NCBI GenBank assembly: GCA_019054805.1
Contig: JAHQIY010000016.1
Location: forward strand, 1,302,001 to 1,366,000
DNA from: Brachionus manjavacas
Lineage: Eukaryota > Rotifera > Eurotatoria > Ploima > Brachionidae
Direction: 5' to 3'
Length of the DNA: 64,000 nucleotides
The position numbers and the translations under genes are program-made. The notes under the pieces are model-generated. The model had not been told where the DNA came from, searched no databases, and saw only the letters and a program-made list of their open reading frames with translations. This document shows positions 49,088 through 60,100 of the stretch, piece by piece (the first letter of the stretch is position 1; the number at the start of each line of letters is the position of its first letter).

Positions 49088-49113
49088 ATTAGAAAAATAA
49101 TAATTTTAATAAA

Positions 49114-49222
49114 AATAATTGTCCCTTTTCTATCCTAGTGGATAATGGGTAGGCGCTAACCTCCTTTTCAAGTACCTTTTTGAGCAATGGCTCCGTTCTG
49201 ACACAGAGGCTACTGCATCGAG
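49114..49222 (+). mobile_element. tRNA-like SINE copy 2
   Basis: It shares ATAATTGTCCC, TATCCTAGTGGATAA, AGTACCTTTTTGAGCAA.GG and CTGACACAGAGGCTACTGCATCGAG-type blocks with the copy at 43074-43196, with about ten differences over 107 bases. It ends at CATCGAG without the extra tail. No target duplication is obvious because it sits between duplicated flanks. Confidence 0.7.
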
Positions 49223-49398
49223 TTTTTAATTTAAAATTACTTTTTAACTATTTTTTTAGTTTTATTTAATAATTTTAATTAAAAAAATAATTAATATTTT
49301 AAATTATAATATTTGCTTTATTAATTTATTAAAAACCCTTTTTAAATAATTTCACTACCTTTTTGAAATAAAACTTTTTCTTTAATTTAATTAAATTC
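49223..49398. repeat. Local duplication, right copy
   Basis: Right partner of 48905-49087, beginning immediately after the SINE end. The unit may therefore have been duplicated around the insertion. Confidence 0.75.
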
Positions 49399-51162
49399 TT
49401 TATTTTTCTATAAAAATTTTAAAATTAAAATCCAAATTTATAGAATACAATGATAGCTTTAATGTTTATTTTTTTTAAATAATCACACATAATATCCTAT
49501 TATTACCATCAGTTAGTGATATTAAACAATAATTAGAATTTTTTCAACTCTTGCAATTTTTCTTTTTCTTTTTTTAGATAAAAAATTAAATAAATTAAAA
49601 AAAAAATTTTTTTAATTTTTAATTTAATTAAATGCAATTTTTTCGTACAAAATTCTAGTCCACTTATTACACATATTATCAGTTGTCAATATTAAAAAAC
49701 ATCTTTGAAAGTTTTTGAAAGCTTTTTTCTTCTAAAATTAAAAGAAATTTAATAAATATTTAAAGTTGTACATTAAAAATATTGTGACTTAATGTACTTT
49801 TTATTTTTTAGCGCGGCCTCATTGAAATAGAATAAAAATAATAATAAAATTTGTTGAATAATTAAATCTCTTAAGAATAAAATTCCGCTCAAGTGCTCTT
49901 TGCCTAAATCTTGCCGAGATAAACTTTCCGCATCAAAAAATTGCTCAAGTGTTCTATGCAATTTACATCCTAAATTTTGATCACTCAGCCCGAAAAGAAT
50001 AAAAAACTTTTGACTTTGATGCCTGAGTGAATTTTTGATTAAAACTTGAATTGGTAGTCTTTGCCTCAGTGCCGAATAAAAATGGCACTAACGACCCTTC
50101 AATGGACACGTGCCTGTCTCGTCTAATCTCGGATTAAAAAAACTTGCTAGAAAAGAAAGTTACGTGTTTTTTAATTTAGGTTATTATTTGTAAAGACAAC
50201 CAAGAGTTAAATCCATTATGACAAAAAAAGCTTTATTAATCAAAATCCATTTAAAAGTGTTCGAATTGAATAGAAATTCTAATAAACTAAGTCAAATATT
50301 TGCCAAATTTATTCTAATGGAAAAGAATAACGAAATAAAAGAAATTATTTTATTAATGTTTCTTTTTTGTGACTCGATTTTATCAATAGATAAACTAGAG
50401 AAAAATCACGTAAACTTTATAAAATCACATTTCCACACTATTTACTCTGAACGTTGAATAATCTAATTTTCCGTTTGCTTTCACTTTATGAGATGCAGTC
50501 AACCGAGTCACACAATCAAAAATAGCTTAGCTGCACAAGTCTGCGGCAAACAATAGAACAAAACAAAAAGAAAATTATGCTTTTTATTTTATATTAAATC
50601 GATCTTAAATCGATAGATAAAGTACAAAAATCTAATTTAATTTTAATGCATACAAACGCCCTGAAAATCAATTTAAATTTTTAAATCTCAACTCAAACAA
50701 AATCTCTAATCAAAAAGGTCAATCTGAACACAAATTTAGAGAACATTCGATTTGTCTGATAATCATTCTTCGAGGACAGAATTTTTTCCTCATTTTTCGG
50801 CTTGTTATCCAAAAATAAGAACTTTTACATCATTAGCCAACTAATTGTGAGCCCTAGCCTCTTAAGTAATCGAAAATTTAACTTTCAATTTGCTTTTAAT
50901 TAAAAATTAATAAAATGTTTAAATTTTTTTTGTCACCAAAAAATGAGTTTGCCTGGTCAATTAGTTTTATTTGCCCAGATCGTTTTTGCCATTTGACTCC
51001 CGGACAACAAACAATCAGGCTGTTATGAATAGGCCAGAAATTTGCGCATTCTTTTCAATTCTTATTCGGAAATTTAATCCGATTCACCAAATCACTTAAA
51101 ATTCTTTTTTTATTCACTTAATACTGAGCAAATAGTTTTTAAAAATAGAGACCATTTTTTTA

Positions 51163-52738
51163 TTAGGTTTCTTTTAAAAATATGTTCTCATTTAGAAAGT
51201 CTAAAACAGAGCTGGTGCTAATTAGCGAGTTGAAAAATCTTCTCTCGCTTTTAATTAGGTTGTTCTGCAGCATTTGAGCCAGAACCTGGTGAAAGTATTG
51301 GAACGGGGTGCCGTATCTCATTGAAATGTCGACCCAATCTTTGACGCATTCGACCGGAGTGCTGGGATGGCCGGCGAACATTGCAGGGTTTTCGAGAAGT
51401 CCACGCGCGCACATCACGCCGCGTACATTTGCTTGCTTGGATATTTTCTCACACTCTTCTAGAGAAAACAGGTCACCATTGGCAATTACAGGCATTTGCT
51501 TGATATTCTCAGCCACTAGTACCAACTGGTCCAAATGAATGGGCTCGTGACGCTCGTATTTTGTTCGGGCATGCACTGTCAGGTAGCTGCAACCGGCTGA
51601 CTCAAGCTGACGGCACAAATCAATCGTCTTGCTTTAGTTATTAAAAATATTGATTAATAATTTTTTTTTAAATTTAATTAAGTTTTAGCTGAAAAAAAGA
51701 ATTTTTTTTCATCCAAAAATTGATCTTTGATAACAAATATCAATTATTTTTAAAGAATAAAATATTTTTTTTCTCAATATTGATTTTAGAGTAAGTGTTG
51801 ATTATTTTTATAAGATTAAATAATTTTTTCGTTCCAAAATTGATCTTAAGTAACAAATATTAATTTTTTTTTAATAAAAAATTAAATTACTTTTTTTCGT
51901 ACAAATTAATGTTAAGTATCTTGCTGAGTTAAATTTTCCCATTGTTCAATTAAGTTCAATATGGAAAATTGTTTTTATCAAGAGGAAATAAATTTTCAAG
52001 TCAAGAGAGCTAATTACTTTATTTAATTGAACACTTAAAACCTGAAACCAAGTCAACTGAAAAATATGCAATATTAGCCACAACTTAAGAGCTCTTAAGC
52101 TCTATGAATTAATTTTAAATATTTGCTTAGAATATTTATTTAAAGCTCATTAAATAAAATAAATAAAACCAGCCGCTTATTTTTTTAAATATTTACCTTA
52201 AATTTTCGTGCAAGCGTATTTTAACTGCCACAGTAAAATCCTTGTCATAATTTAGGCGTTTTCTGGTTTCTTTGACCATTTCACAGACCATGTCATTTTT
52301 GTCAATGAGGCCGGCACCTACACCTTCTTGAATAGCCCATTTTTGCGGACATCCGCAGTTCAGCTCAACGCCATCAGCACAATTTCGAACAAACTGGGCT
52401 GAAGTTGCCAATTCGTTTGGGTTTTTAGCGGCAAATTGGACTATTAAGGGTCGATCAGTTTCGTTAGTTGTGAATTCATTGTCTCTGGCCTTCTGCGAAC
52501 GCAAAAACGAATCGGACATTATCATAGGCGTATAGGCCAGATCGCAGTCGTATTTTCTGATCAACTCTCGAAACTGAAGTCTTTTGAAATTTTAATTTTA
52601 AATTTACATTTAATTTATATTTCGAGATTACTTTGTATAGCGAACCATTGGTGCACACAGTTTGACCATTTCACTTGATTCAAAAAGTTCAAGTGGTTTT
52701 TTATATTCAAATTTTTTTATTTCACAGTTTTTAGTCAT
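51163..52738 (-). CDS. DUS4L: tRNA-dihydrouridine synthase 4-like
   Basis: Exons (minus): 52632-52738, 52197-52580, 51163-51631; 319 aa against 317 in human. It is a flavin enzyme that reduces uridine to dihydrouridine in the D loop of tRNA. Landmarks: VKLCAPMVRYTK (about 25-36), CDLAYTPMI, PLIVQFAAKNP, VELNCGCPQKWA with the catalytic Cys (C113), VKIRLH, YLTVHARTKYERH, MPVIANGDLFSLEEC, GVMCARGLLENPAMFAG. The TIM-barrel DUS domain fills almost the whole protein. Intron 2 is 565 nt and carries a degenerate tandem repeat of about 60 bp. The start codon lies 114 nt after the stop of the mitochondrial SSB gene on the same strand, with an AATTTAG acceptor-like site 3 nt before the ATG. Confidence 0.95.
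51713..51920. repeat. Degenerate tandem repeat of about 60 bp in DUS4L intron 2
   Basis: Four successive units start at about 51713, 51773, 51834 and 51900, each with a variant of CCAAAATTGATCTT, then GTAACAAATATTAATT and a T/A tract. The period is 60 to 66 bp. Confidence 0.55.
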
Positions 52739-52852
52739 ATTCTAAATTATTCAAATTATTTTTTTGTTTAAATTAAAATTAAATTGTGTCTCAAAACAAT
52801 TTAATAATTAAAAATCAAAAAAAATATTTTTTTTTTTTAAATAAAATTTTTA

Positions 52853-53335
52853 TTAATTTTCATTGAATTTTTGCATAAAAATGAAATCATCAGCAACAAT
52901 ATTAGTAATTAATTTGGGCTCACCGCTTTTATTTTTTACCAAGTCATAGTGCAGACGTCCCGTAATGTGCAAACGATCGCCTTGGCGAACTTTGTCCAAA
53001 GCATATTCTTGTAATCTTGGCGAAACTAAAGTAATGCGGTGCCAGTCGGTTCTAAATTTTGCTTCGCCATCTTCATTCATGCCTTGGTACTCATTAGTGG
53101 CCATGGAGAATAGAACAACTCTTTTTAACTTTTTGTCCGATTCATTTTTTTCACTTTGACCTGCCACTTTTGGGTTATGACCGACACGACCGATTATTTG
53201 GACCAAATTTAATGTTCTCTCTCTACTTATTTGTTGAAATTTTTCATCAACTCTATTTGCCTCATTTTTCACATTGGAGCTGACCGAAAATGATCTGACT
53301 AATGAATTATTTAACAATATACGTTTTAGACTCAT
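52853..53335 (-). CDS. SSBP1: Mitochondrial single-stranded DNA-binding protein
   Basis: An intronless 160-aa frame. The first 30 residues are basic and Ser-rich (MSLKRILLNNSLVRSFSVSS), fitting a mitochondrial targeting peptide. The OB-fold follows at about 38-155: LNLVQIIGRVGHNPKV, VVLFSMATNEYQ, TDWHRITLVSPRLQEYA, KGDRLH-type VRQGDRLHITGRLHYD and ADDFIF near the end. SSBP1 coats single-stranded mtDNA during replication as a tetramer. Human is 148 aa. The AATAAA signal at 52849-52854 overlaps the stop region, so the 3' UTR would be very short and DUS4L begins 114 nt later: an operon-like layout. An acceptor-like CTTTAG lies 3 nt before the ATG. Confidence 0.95.
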   Translation of the reverse strand: MSLKRILLNNSLVRSFSVSSNVKNEANRVDEKFQQISRERTLNLVQIIGRVGHNPKVAGQSEKNESDKKLKRVVLFSMATNEYQGMNEDGEAKFRTDWHRITLVSPRLQEYALDKVRQGDRLHITGRLHYDLVKNKSGEPKLITNIVADDFIFMQKFNEN

Positions 53336-55914
53336 CTTCTAAAGCTGGTTTAAAAAGTTAATTTGGTAGAAAATTTAAGCAATATCTTGTTAAGTCAAAA
53401 GTCCATAAATGATGAATTGTAAAAACACCTTGAAGAAATAATTTCCTAAATAATTTGAAAAATTTCAATTGACTGTCTAGATTTTTAATTGAATTTTTAC
53501 GGTGGCTTGCCGCTTAAGACTAGAAGCTAAAATATTTTTAAATCAAATTATTTTTTCTGCCATAATTTTTAAGTACATATTTACTTCGAAATAATTATTT
53601 TTTTATTTATTCATTATAATATGAATATTATTCAGTACTGATTAATAATTTATTTTCAGTAAATAGCTTTTTTGGGCTTAGAATAGACTCAATAAATTGA
53701 ATATTTAATGATTAGATTAGATTTTATTCATGATTCGGTATATCGTAGAAAATTACAATAGCTCATTTTTAAAGATTTTTTTGATTAAAAAAATTTTATT
53801 TTTGATAATAAATTTGTTTTAAATATTTTATAAATAACACCATTTGATAAGTTTTCTAATCAAAATAAATTACGAATTTAAAACTAAGATATTTGCAGTG
53901 AAAAATTCAAAAAAAAATTTGCTCTGTTTGACTGAAAGAACCTAAGAAAAATCGCTTGTTCTTTTTAATATTTTTAAGTCTTTTGTGTGATAAATAATAT
54001 ATTAAAATTGAGTTTTTTAAAATTTGCATTTTCAACTAAAATTAATTATCACTTTTTGTTTTATTTAAGTGTCATAAGCTAGAAAAAGTAAAATAAATTC
54101 AAAATATTTAGTTATTTCAAAATCATTTATAATTTGCATAAAATAAATAATAAATGCCTTACTTTGCATGAAAAAGAAATTAAATTCTGACTAAAATTAT
54201 CATTCTTATAAATTTTACAAGCTACAAGGCAATTTAATGATTTTGATCATTTCTAAAAATTTGAATTTATTTTATTCTCAATATATTTTATTAATATGAA
54301 TAATAATGAGTATTTTTTAATCCTTTTTTTGAAATTAAGTTTTTTAATTATTAAATATCCTCTTTTGAGAGTGCTGACTGACTCTTGATCAAGCATGTTT
54401 CTTGATTAAAAATTTTTTTTTCAATTAGCTTATTTATTAGACTTAATGGATCATTCATGGTTTCTTTTTATTTATTTAAAGGCCGAATTAATAAGCATCT
54501 TTTTTCAAAAATCGTTATTTAAATTTCTTATCCCTTTTTACTTAAAAAATTATTTATTTGTATAAAAAAGAAATTTTAGTTAAATTAAGTTTTCATAAAG
54601 TAAAATACTTTTTTTTTTTATAATTATTATTATTATTATTTGTTTTTAGAATAATAGATAAAATAAAACATTGGATTTTATTATTAAATCAAAATTTTCC
54701 TCTTCAAGTAAGAAAATAAACATCGATACTGGATTCGAGCTTGAAGATTTTAATTTTTTAAAAAATATGTTTTTTGTTTAAAGATTGCTAATAAGGAAGT
54801 TTTTCAAATGCAAGATCAGAATCGCTATCCTCAGGAAATAGATCCTGATTTAAACGAAAAAAAACAGATAAGACTCTTTTATCTCGTAATTGAACAAAAA
54901 ATTCGATTAAAGAAGTTTTGAAAATTTTAAAAGATCTAAGTAAAATTTTTTTTTAAGTCAAAACGAAAAAGAATTTAATTTTTATATGAAAAACTTTCTA
55001 AATCCATTAGCATGTTTATACTTCTATATTAATTGTTTTTTTAAACTAAGATCAGTGTTTATGAATTTTGAATTGTGAAATTTTTCAAACCTTCCAAAGA
55101 TTACAATTTCTTTTTCATTAATTTAAATTAACAATATTTAGCTTTTAAAACTTTGATAAAGAAAAAACATGAAACAAAATTTGTTTCAATAAATTCAACA
55201 AATAAAAATTAATTTTTTAAATTAGCAAGGAAAATTAAATGATTAAATAAAATATCAAAATTTTGAGATTAAAAATAAAAAATTTAATTGACAAATATTT
55301 CTTTAAATTTTTATTTAAACTGGACTGTTAAATGAAACATATACAAATGTATCACATTCTTAGACTTACAGAGAAACTGTAGTAAAAAATCCATATTCTA
55401 TCGAGAATTTTAATTTTTTATTGGAATTATTTTATTAAAATTCACAAAGCCTATGATACTTGCAATCCGTGAGAAATCACGTATTTTAAATTTCAAATCT
55501 TACTATAAGAATTATTAAATGAAAATTTGAAAGTTGGGAGCAATTAATGGAAAAAAATGAGTTCATCTGGTGTTAAAGATTATTAAAAGAATTTTTAATA
55601 TAAATTTAAATAAAATTTTTTTTTTTTTTTTAATTTTTGAATTTATAACAAGAATTAAGGAAAAAAACTTTACTTCTTAATTGATAAAAATTAGTTCTTA
55701 AAATTATATCCGACTGATACTTTTAATTTATCATCAAAATCTTTTTTCTTCAAAAAATGTGTTCACATTTAAAAGTACTTAAATTAAATTTTAATTCAAT
55801 CCGCGACTCCATTGTATAATTGCTAATTTTTAATTTTTCACTATTTCGATTTATATTTATTAAACATTTTTTAACTTTATTATTTTACTTTATTTTTACA
55901 ATGTTCTCTTTAAT

Positions 55915-55957
55915 TTGAAAGAGCTTTTGTTCAGTACAGATAAACTTATAAATAAAT
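55915..55957 (+). repeat. Dispersed repeat R2, copy 4
   Basis: GAAAGAGCTTTTGTTCAGTA, then CAGATAAACTTATAAATAAA. It is more diverged than the copies at 3.2 and 8.2 kb. Upstream, at about 55806-55825, a CGACTCCATTGTATAATTGC block matches 2972-2990, supporting a shared 5' part. Confidence 0.5.
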
Positions 55958-56851
55958 TGAACACAAATATTCTTCTTTATGGAAAAACTTAAAATTCTTA
56001 ATTAAACTGCAATAGAGCTCAATACGGTAAAATGGACTTTTATCACATAAAATAAAATCTTTAAATTTATTTTCAATAAATATAATCAATAATCGAATTC
56101 GACCTTATTTTTTTTTAATGTCACATGCAAAAAAAAGGATCCATGTTAACTCGTCATATCAGAAATTAAATTAAGCTAATTTTTTTTTATATGATAATTA
56201 AATGATTGATATAACGGCTTAATATTTTACCAAAAAAAATTTCAACAATAAAGCCATTTGCAGAAAAATTGATCAAGAATAAATAAATATTATTTTAAAA
56301 GAATAAAATGGTTAGCATATCATGTTGCATAATGAAGAAATTGATTTTTTATCTTTGATTTAAATTTTTCCAAAAAGCTAAAATAAATTTATTTTTCAAT
56401 TAGTACTGAATTTGAGAATATCATTTAAGGAACCAATTTTGGATTTTTGGATAAAATTTTAACTGATTTTTTTTAATTTCTATTCTGAATTTTTATTCCA
56501 AAAATCACAATCACATACATTTTTTATTTTTCTAAAAATGTATTTAAAGAATAGTTCTAGAGAAAAATTTAGAGGCTTTGAAGACAAGAAATAAAGCTTA
56601 TTTATATTGGACTTGATCTTTTGCCATGAAATTCTGCAAAACCCATAAAATGAAGTCCTATCCGAAATGCTTTATTTTAAAAAATGCCTAAATTTTTTGA
56701 GAATATTGTTCACATAAGGACTCAAATAGGTATTTTTTTTCAACCTAAAAAAAGGATATTAAACCTCTTGATAAAAATATCTGAACAAAAAAGACCATAA
56801 AATCCGATTTTATTTTAAAAAATTTATTATAAAAATAAATTCAATTGCTTA

Positions 56852-56875
56852 ATATATATATATATATATATATAT
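56852..56875. repeat. (TA)12 microsatellite
   Basis: Uninterrupted alternating A/T for 24 bases. Confidence 0.9.
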
Positions 56876-57142
56876 CAAAAAAAATATATTAAATTTAAAA
56901 TATTCTCTTTTATAAATAGAAAAAAAATTAGAAGAAAACCGAAGACCAAATTGCCGCGAAACAATAGAAAAACAAATTACTTGAATAATTAAAATAATTC
57001 TAATATTAAAAAGTTCATTCGCACCTTTAAAAAAAAAAGAAGCTGCTCATCCAGACAGGCTAAACAAAAATGGAATATTATCAAAAGAATAAATTCTCTA
57101 TCTTTTAAAAATTACAACTCGAATTTTTAATCAATTAACTAT

Positions 57143-60100
57143 TTAATTAATGAATAATTTTGGAAAGTCAATATCGCCTAGAGCCATGGACTTATTTTGG
57201 TTAAAATTTTCCTTGTTCAAATGGGACTGAAGGCTGGCATTGGTGCTCATGCTGCTCATGCTAGCATTGGACTTGTTGGCATCCCAATAGGCGTCACAGA
57301 TGGCACCATTTCTCAAGTCCTTGGATACATGGTCCAACACTTGCTGATACTTTTCGCTGCACACCAAAGTCTGATTAGTCCTGAGCAAATTTTGCTTGAG
57401 CTCATCGAACGGCATCTGATAAAAATCCCTGATTATCCTTTGATTCTTCTCCTCCTGGTCCTCGCCGGTCACATTTATTGCAATGCCGGCGCTGGTCACG
57501 GGCATGATAGAGCTGCCGGGTCCGATGGTGCTCGAACCGACGCCCAGTCCACTATTGCTCAAATTGCTGGCGTTCATGTTCGAACCACTGTTGAACAGCA
57601 TGCGCCTTATTGTGTCAAAGCTAGTGAAGTCAACATAGTTGGTTCTGGGTGCGTGTGTGGACCCGATTGTTGCCTGATTGTCGTCGATAAAAAACCTCAT
57701 GTTCTCCTTGAGCCTGGGCTCCAGCTCAAAGCCCTGGTCTATGCTCACTTGACTGGTGCTGTCGTAGGACGTGTCGTCGTCCATCGAGTTCATGTCGATG
57801 GAGCGACGCGGCGTCTGATTACTCTGCGATATGCCGCTGTAGCCGCGCAGGTGACCGCGACTAAAGGCCTCGTCCGAGCCAGTCTCGCTCTCGCTCGAAT
57901 AGGGATCACGGTGGCGCAGGGCCGAGTGCACACACGCCAATGTTTGCATGTAAGAACCAGACAGTGTGAACTCGGCATCGGTGGCCAGCACATTTTTGCT
58001 CACATTATTCCTGAGCAGTATTTGCTGCACGCGCTTCTTGTCGAACATCCACGGCGACAACTTGACGCTCCACTCTATTTCGTTGTCAGTGTGGCGACTA
58101 AGCCTGTCCACATAGGCTCTGTACTCTTTGGCCGACTCGGCCATGTCTTTCCGCAGCTCGGACTCGATTTCGCTGAACGAGCTCACTTGGGACTGGATGC
58201 CCGAGTCGCCGGCCGAGTCCAGCAAAATGTACTCCGGATAGACAAACTTGTACAAGTCCTTGCGGCGTCTCAGGTCGCACACTTGGCTCACGTAGTCGTA
58301 CAAGTCGGCCATGCAGCTCGACTTGGCCACCAGGAGAAAAAAGGCGCATATAAACTTGTGCACAGAACACTGCAGGCCAAATGTAAAGGTGTCCGAGTCG
58401 TGGTTGAGCAGTGCCAAGTCTTGCAAATAGAAGCCAAAGCGGACAAAGTCGCCCACAAATTCGCGGTCATTGAAAAAGCCGATGACTATTAGACTCAGGG
58501 TGACATAGGCAGACTCGTAGTTTTCTCTCCGATTGTTGGCTATGAACAAGTACTCGTTGAAGTGGGAGAGAATGGCGCGGCCGTGCTTCCGCATGAACAT
58601 GGAGTCCTCGCGACTCGACCGATTTTTGGTCTTGTCGTCGAGGCTCAGCTGGCTGAGAAAGGTCTGGTTGCGGCTGATGCTTTGCTGCGAGAGTTTGGGC
58701 GGCGTGTGCTGGTTGTTCAAGGAGAGCGAACTCTCGGTCAGACTGGTGGCTGATTTGAAGTTTTTTCTCAACACTGGCACCAGGCGATAGGTGCCTGGCT
58801 TCAGGGCCTGGATTCTGTCGAGCATGTGGTACTTGTCGATGAGAAGCTGTAGGATTTCGTTGGCTTTCTTGCGCGACGCATAGTCGTTCACTAGAATGAG
58901 CTTGAGACTGTCCTCGAGAAATTGCTGGCTGCCAAATGCGCCAAACACCTGCACTGGCTTGTACTTGGTGCATATTTCGTACAAACACTCGTAGTATTTG
59001 GCGCGCTTGCGACCATTCAACAGCTCAAGTTCGTTCTTGTCCGCTTGGCTGTTGCCGCTGAGCTCAAAATAGCTAAATTGTTGGGTGTTGATTTGGCGCG
59101 CAAAAAACACCAATATGTCGTTTTTGGCATAGTCAGGCATGTTTTGAGTAAATTGACGCATGGCACTTATGATCTCTTTTTGCAGTTTGTTCTCGTCTGT
59201 CAAATTGTCCGCCTTTCTGGTCGTCAAATTGTACGCTTTTTCCACGCTGATGTTCAAATGCTTGAGCAAATTGTTGAATATGTCGATTATTTGGCTGGTG
59301 GTGCCCACGGACTGCATGGCGCTTATTTTGGTGCACAAAATGATGGTGCGTATGATGTGGCATTTGAGGAGGGCGCGCGAGTTGCGATGCGAGTCCAAGT
59401 GTTTGAGGAGCTCGCGTACCACAAACGCGTGCTGTTGTCTCACATTGTAGATGACAATCAAAAAAATGCATCTCACAAATTTTGCCAAGTGCCAGCCGTG
59501 CTGGCCATTGTCGTCCAGAAAGTCCAGTATGGGCACGACTATTTTGCTGATGGTGGTGTAGTCGGCCTTGGTGCAAATGTTTTTGAGCAGGGTTTTCGCC
59601 TCGTGCTCGGGCTCCAGCGCCTCACTCTTTGTCTTCTTCTCGTTTAGATTGATGACCACTTGGTCCTCGTCGGCAAGCTGCGACTTTCGCTTGAACTCGA
59701 CGCTTGCCGCCGAGTCCACTCGCTCCATGCTCTGTCTGAGCCGTGTGCTCATGTACAGCTCGCCGTAGATGTACTCGGCGAGCTCTTGCTCGTCCTCGTG
59801 GTAGTCGTAGTCGCTGTGGTCGAGCTGCGAGCTGCTCTTGTGCCGAGCCATGTAGCGCTCGTGTATTATGAACAAAATGCCCGCTACTATCTTGTCCATG
59901 TTGTCCCAGATGTAGCCGGCGCGCAGGTTGTCGTCCGGCACCAGCCTCTGCACCATGGTGGCCAAACACTGCAGTCCACTGGATCTAATCTCGGCTCGCG
60001 TGCTATCCTCTTTGTTGTTGTTAAAGCACAGCGAGCTGAATTGGCACACAAACTGGTCAAAGTTCAAATTGTAGTTGGACAAGTTGGAAGACTCTTTTTC

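Larger units (their letters stand above)
46699..51162. other. Gene-free tract between DUS4L and semaphorin, with SINE and local duplications
   Basis: No supported gene is seen in about 4.4 kb. It contains a SINE copy (49114-49222), a local duplication (48905-49087 with 49223-49398) and a repeated CATAT.ATCAGTTGTCAATATTA block (about 48857 and 49670). An ATG frame at 50218-50457 of 79 codons is biased toward I, K, L and N and shows no domain; I do not call it. Confidence 0.4.
53339..57142. other. AT-rich gene-free tract between EFR3 and SSBP1
   Basis: No gene is seen in 3.8 kb. It contains R2 copy 4 (55915-55957) and a (TA)12 microsatellite (56852-56875). No tRNA-like or structured RNA could be recognised. 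Confidence 0.4.

Noticed and set aside
50218-50457. 79-codon ATG frame in the gene-free tract
   Set aside because: Composition is dominated by I, K, L and N as expected from AT-rich DNA; no domain, repeat or splice continuation.
57197-58492. 431-codon plus-strand frame opposite EFR3, and similar ones to 60565
   Set aside because: Antisense shadow of EFR3 with no domain, high in V/H/L/A as expected from reversed coding sequence.
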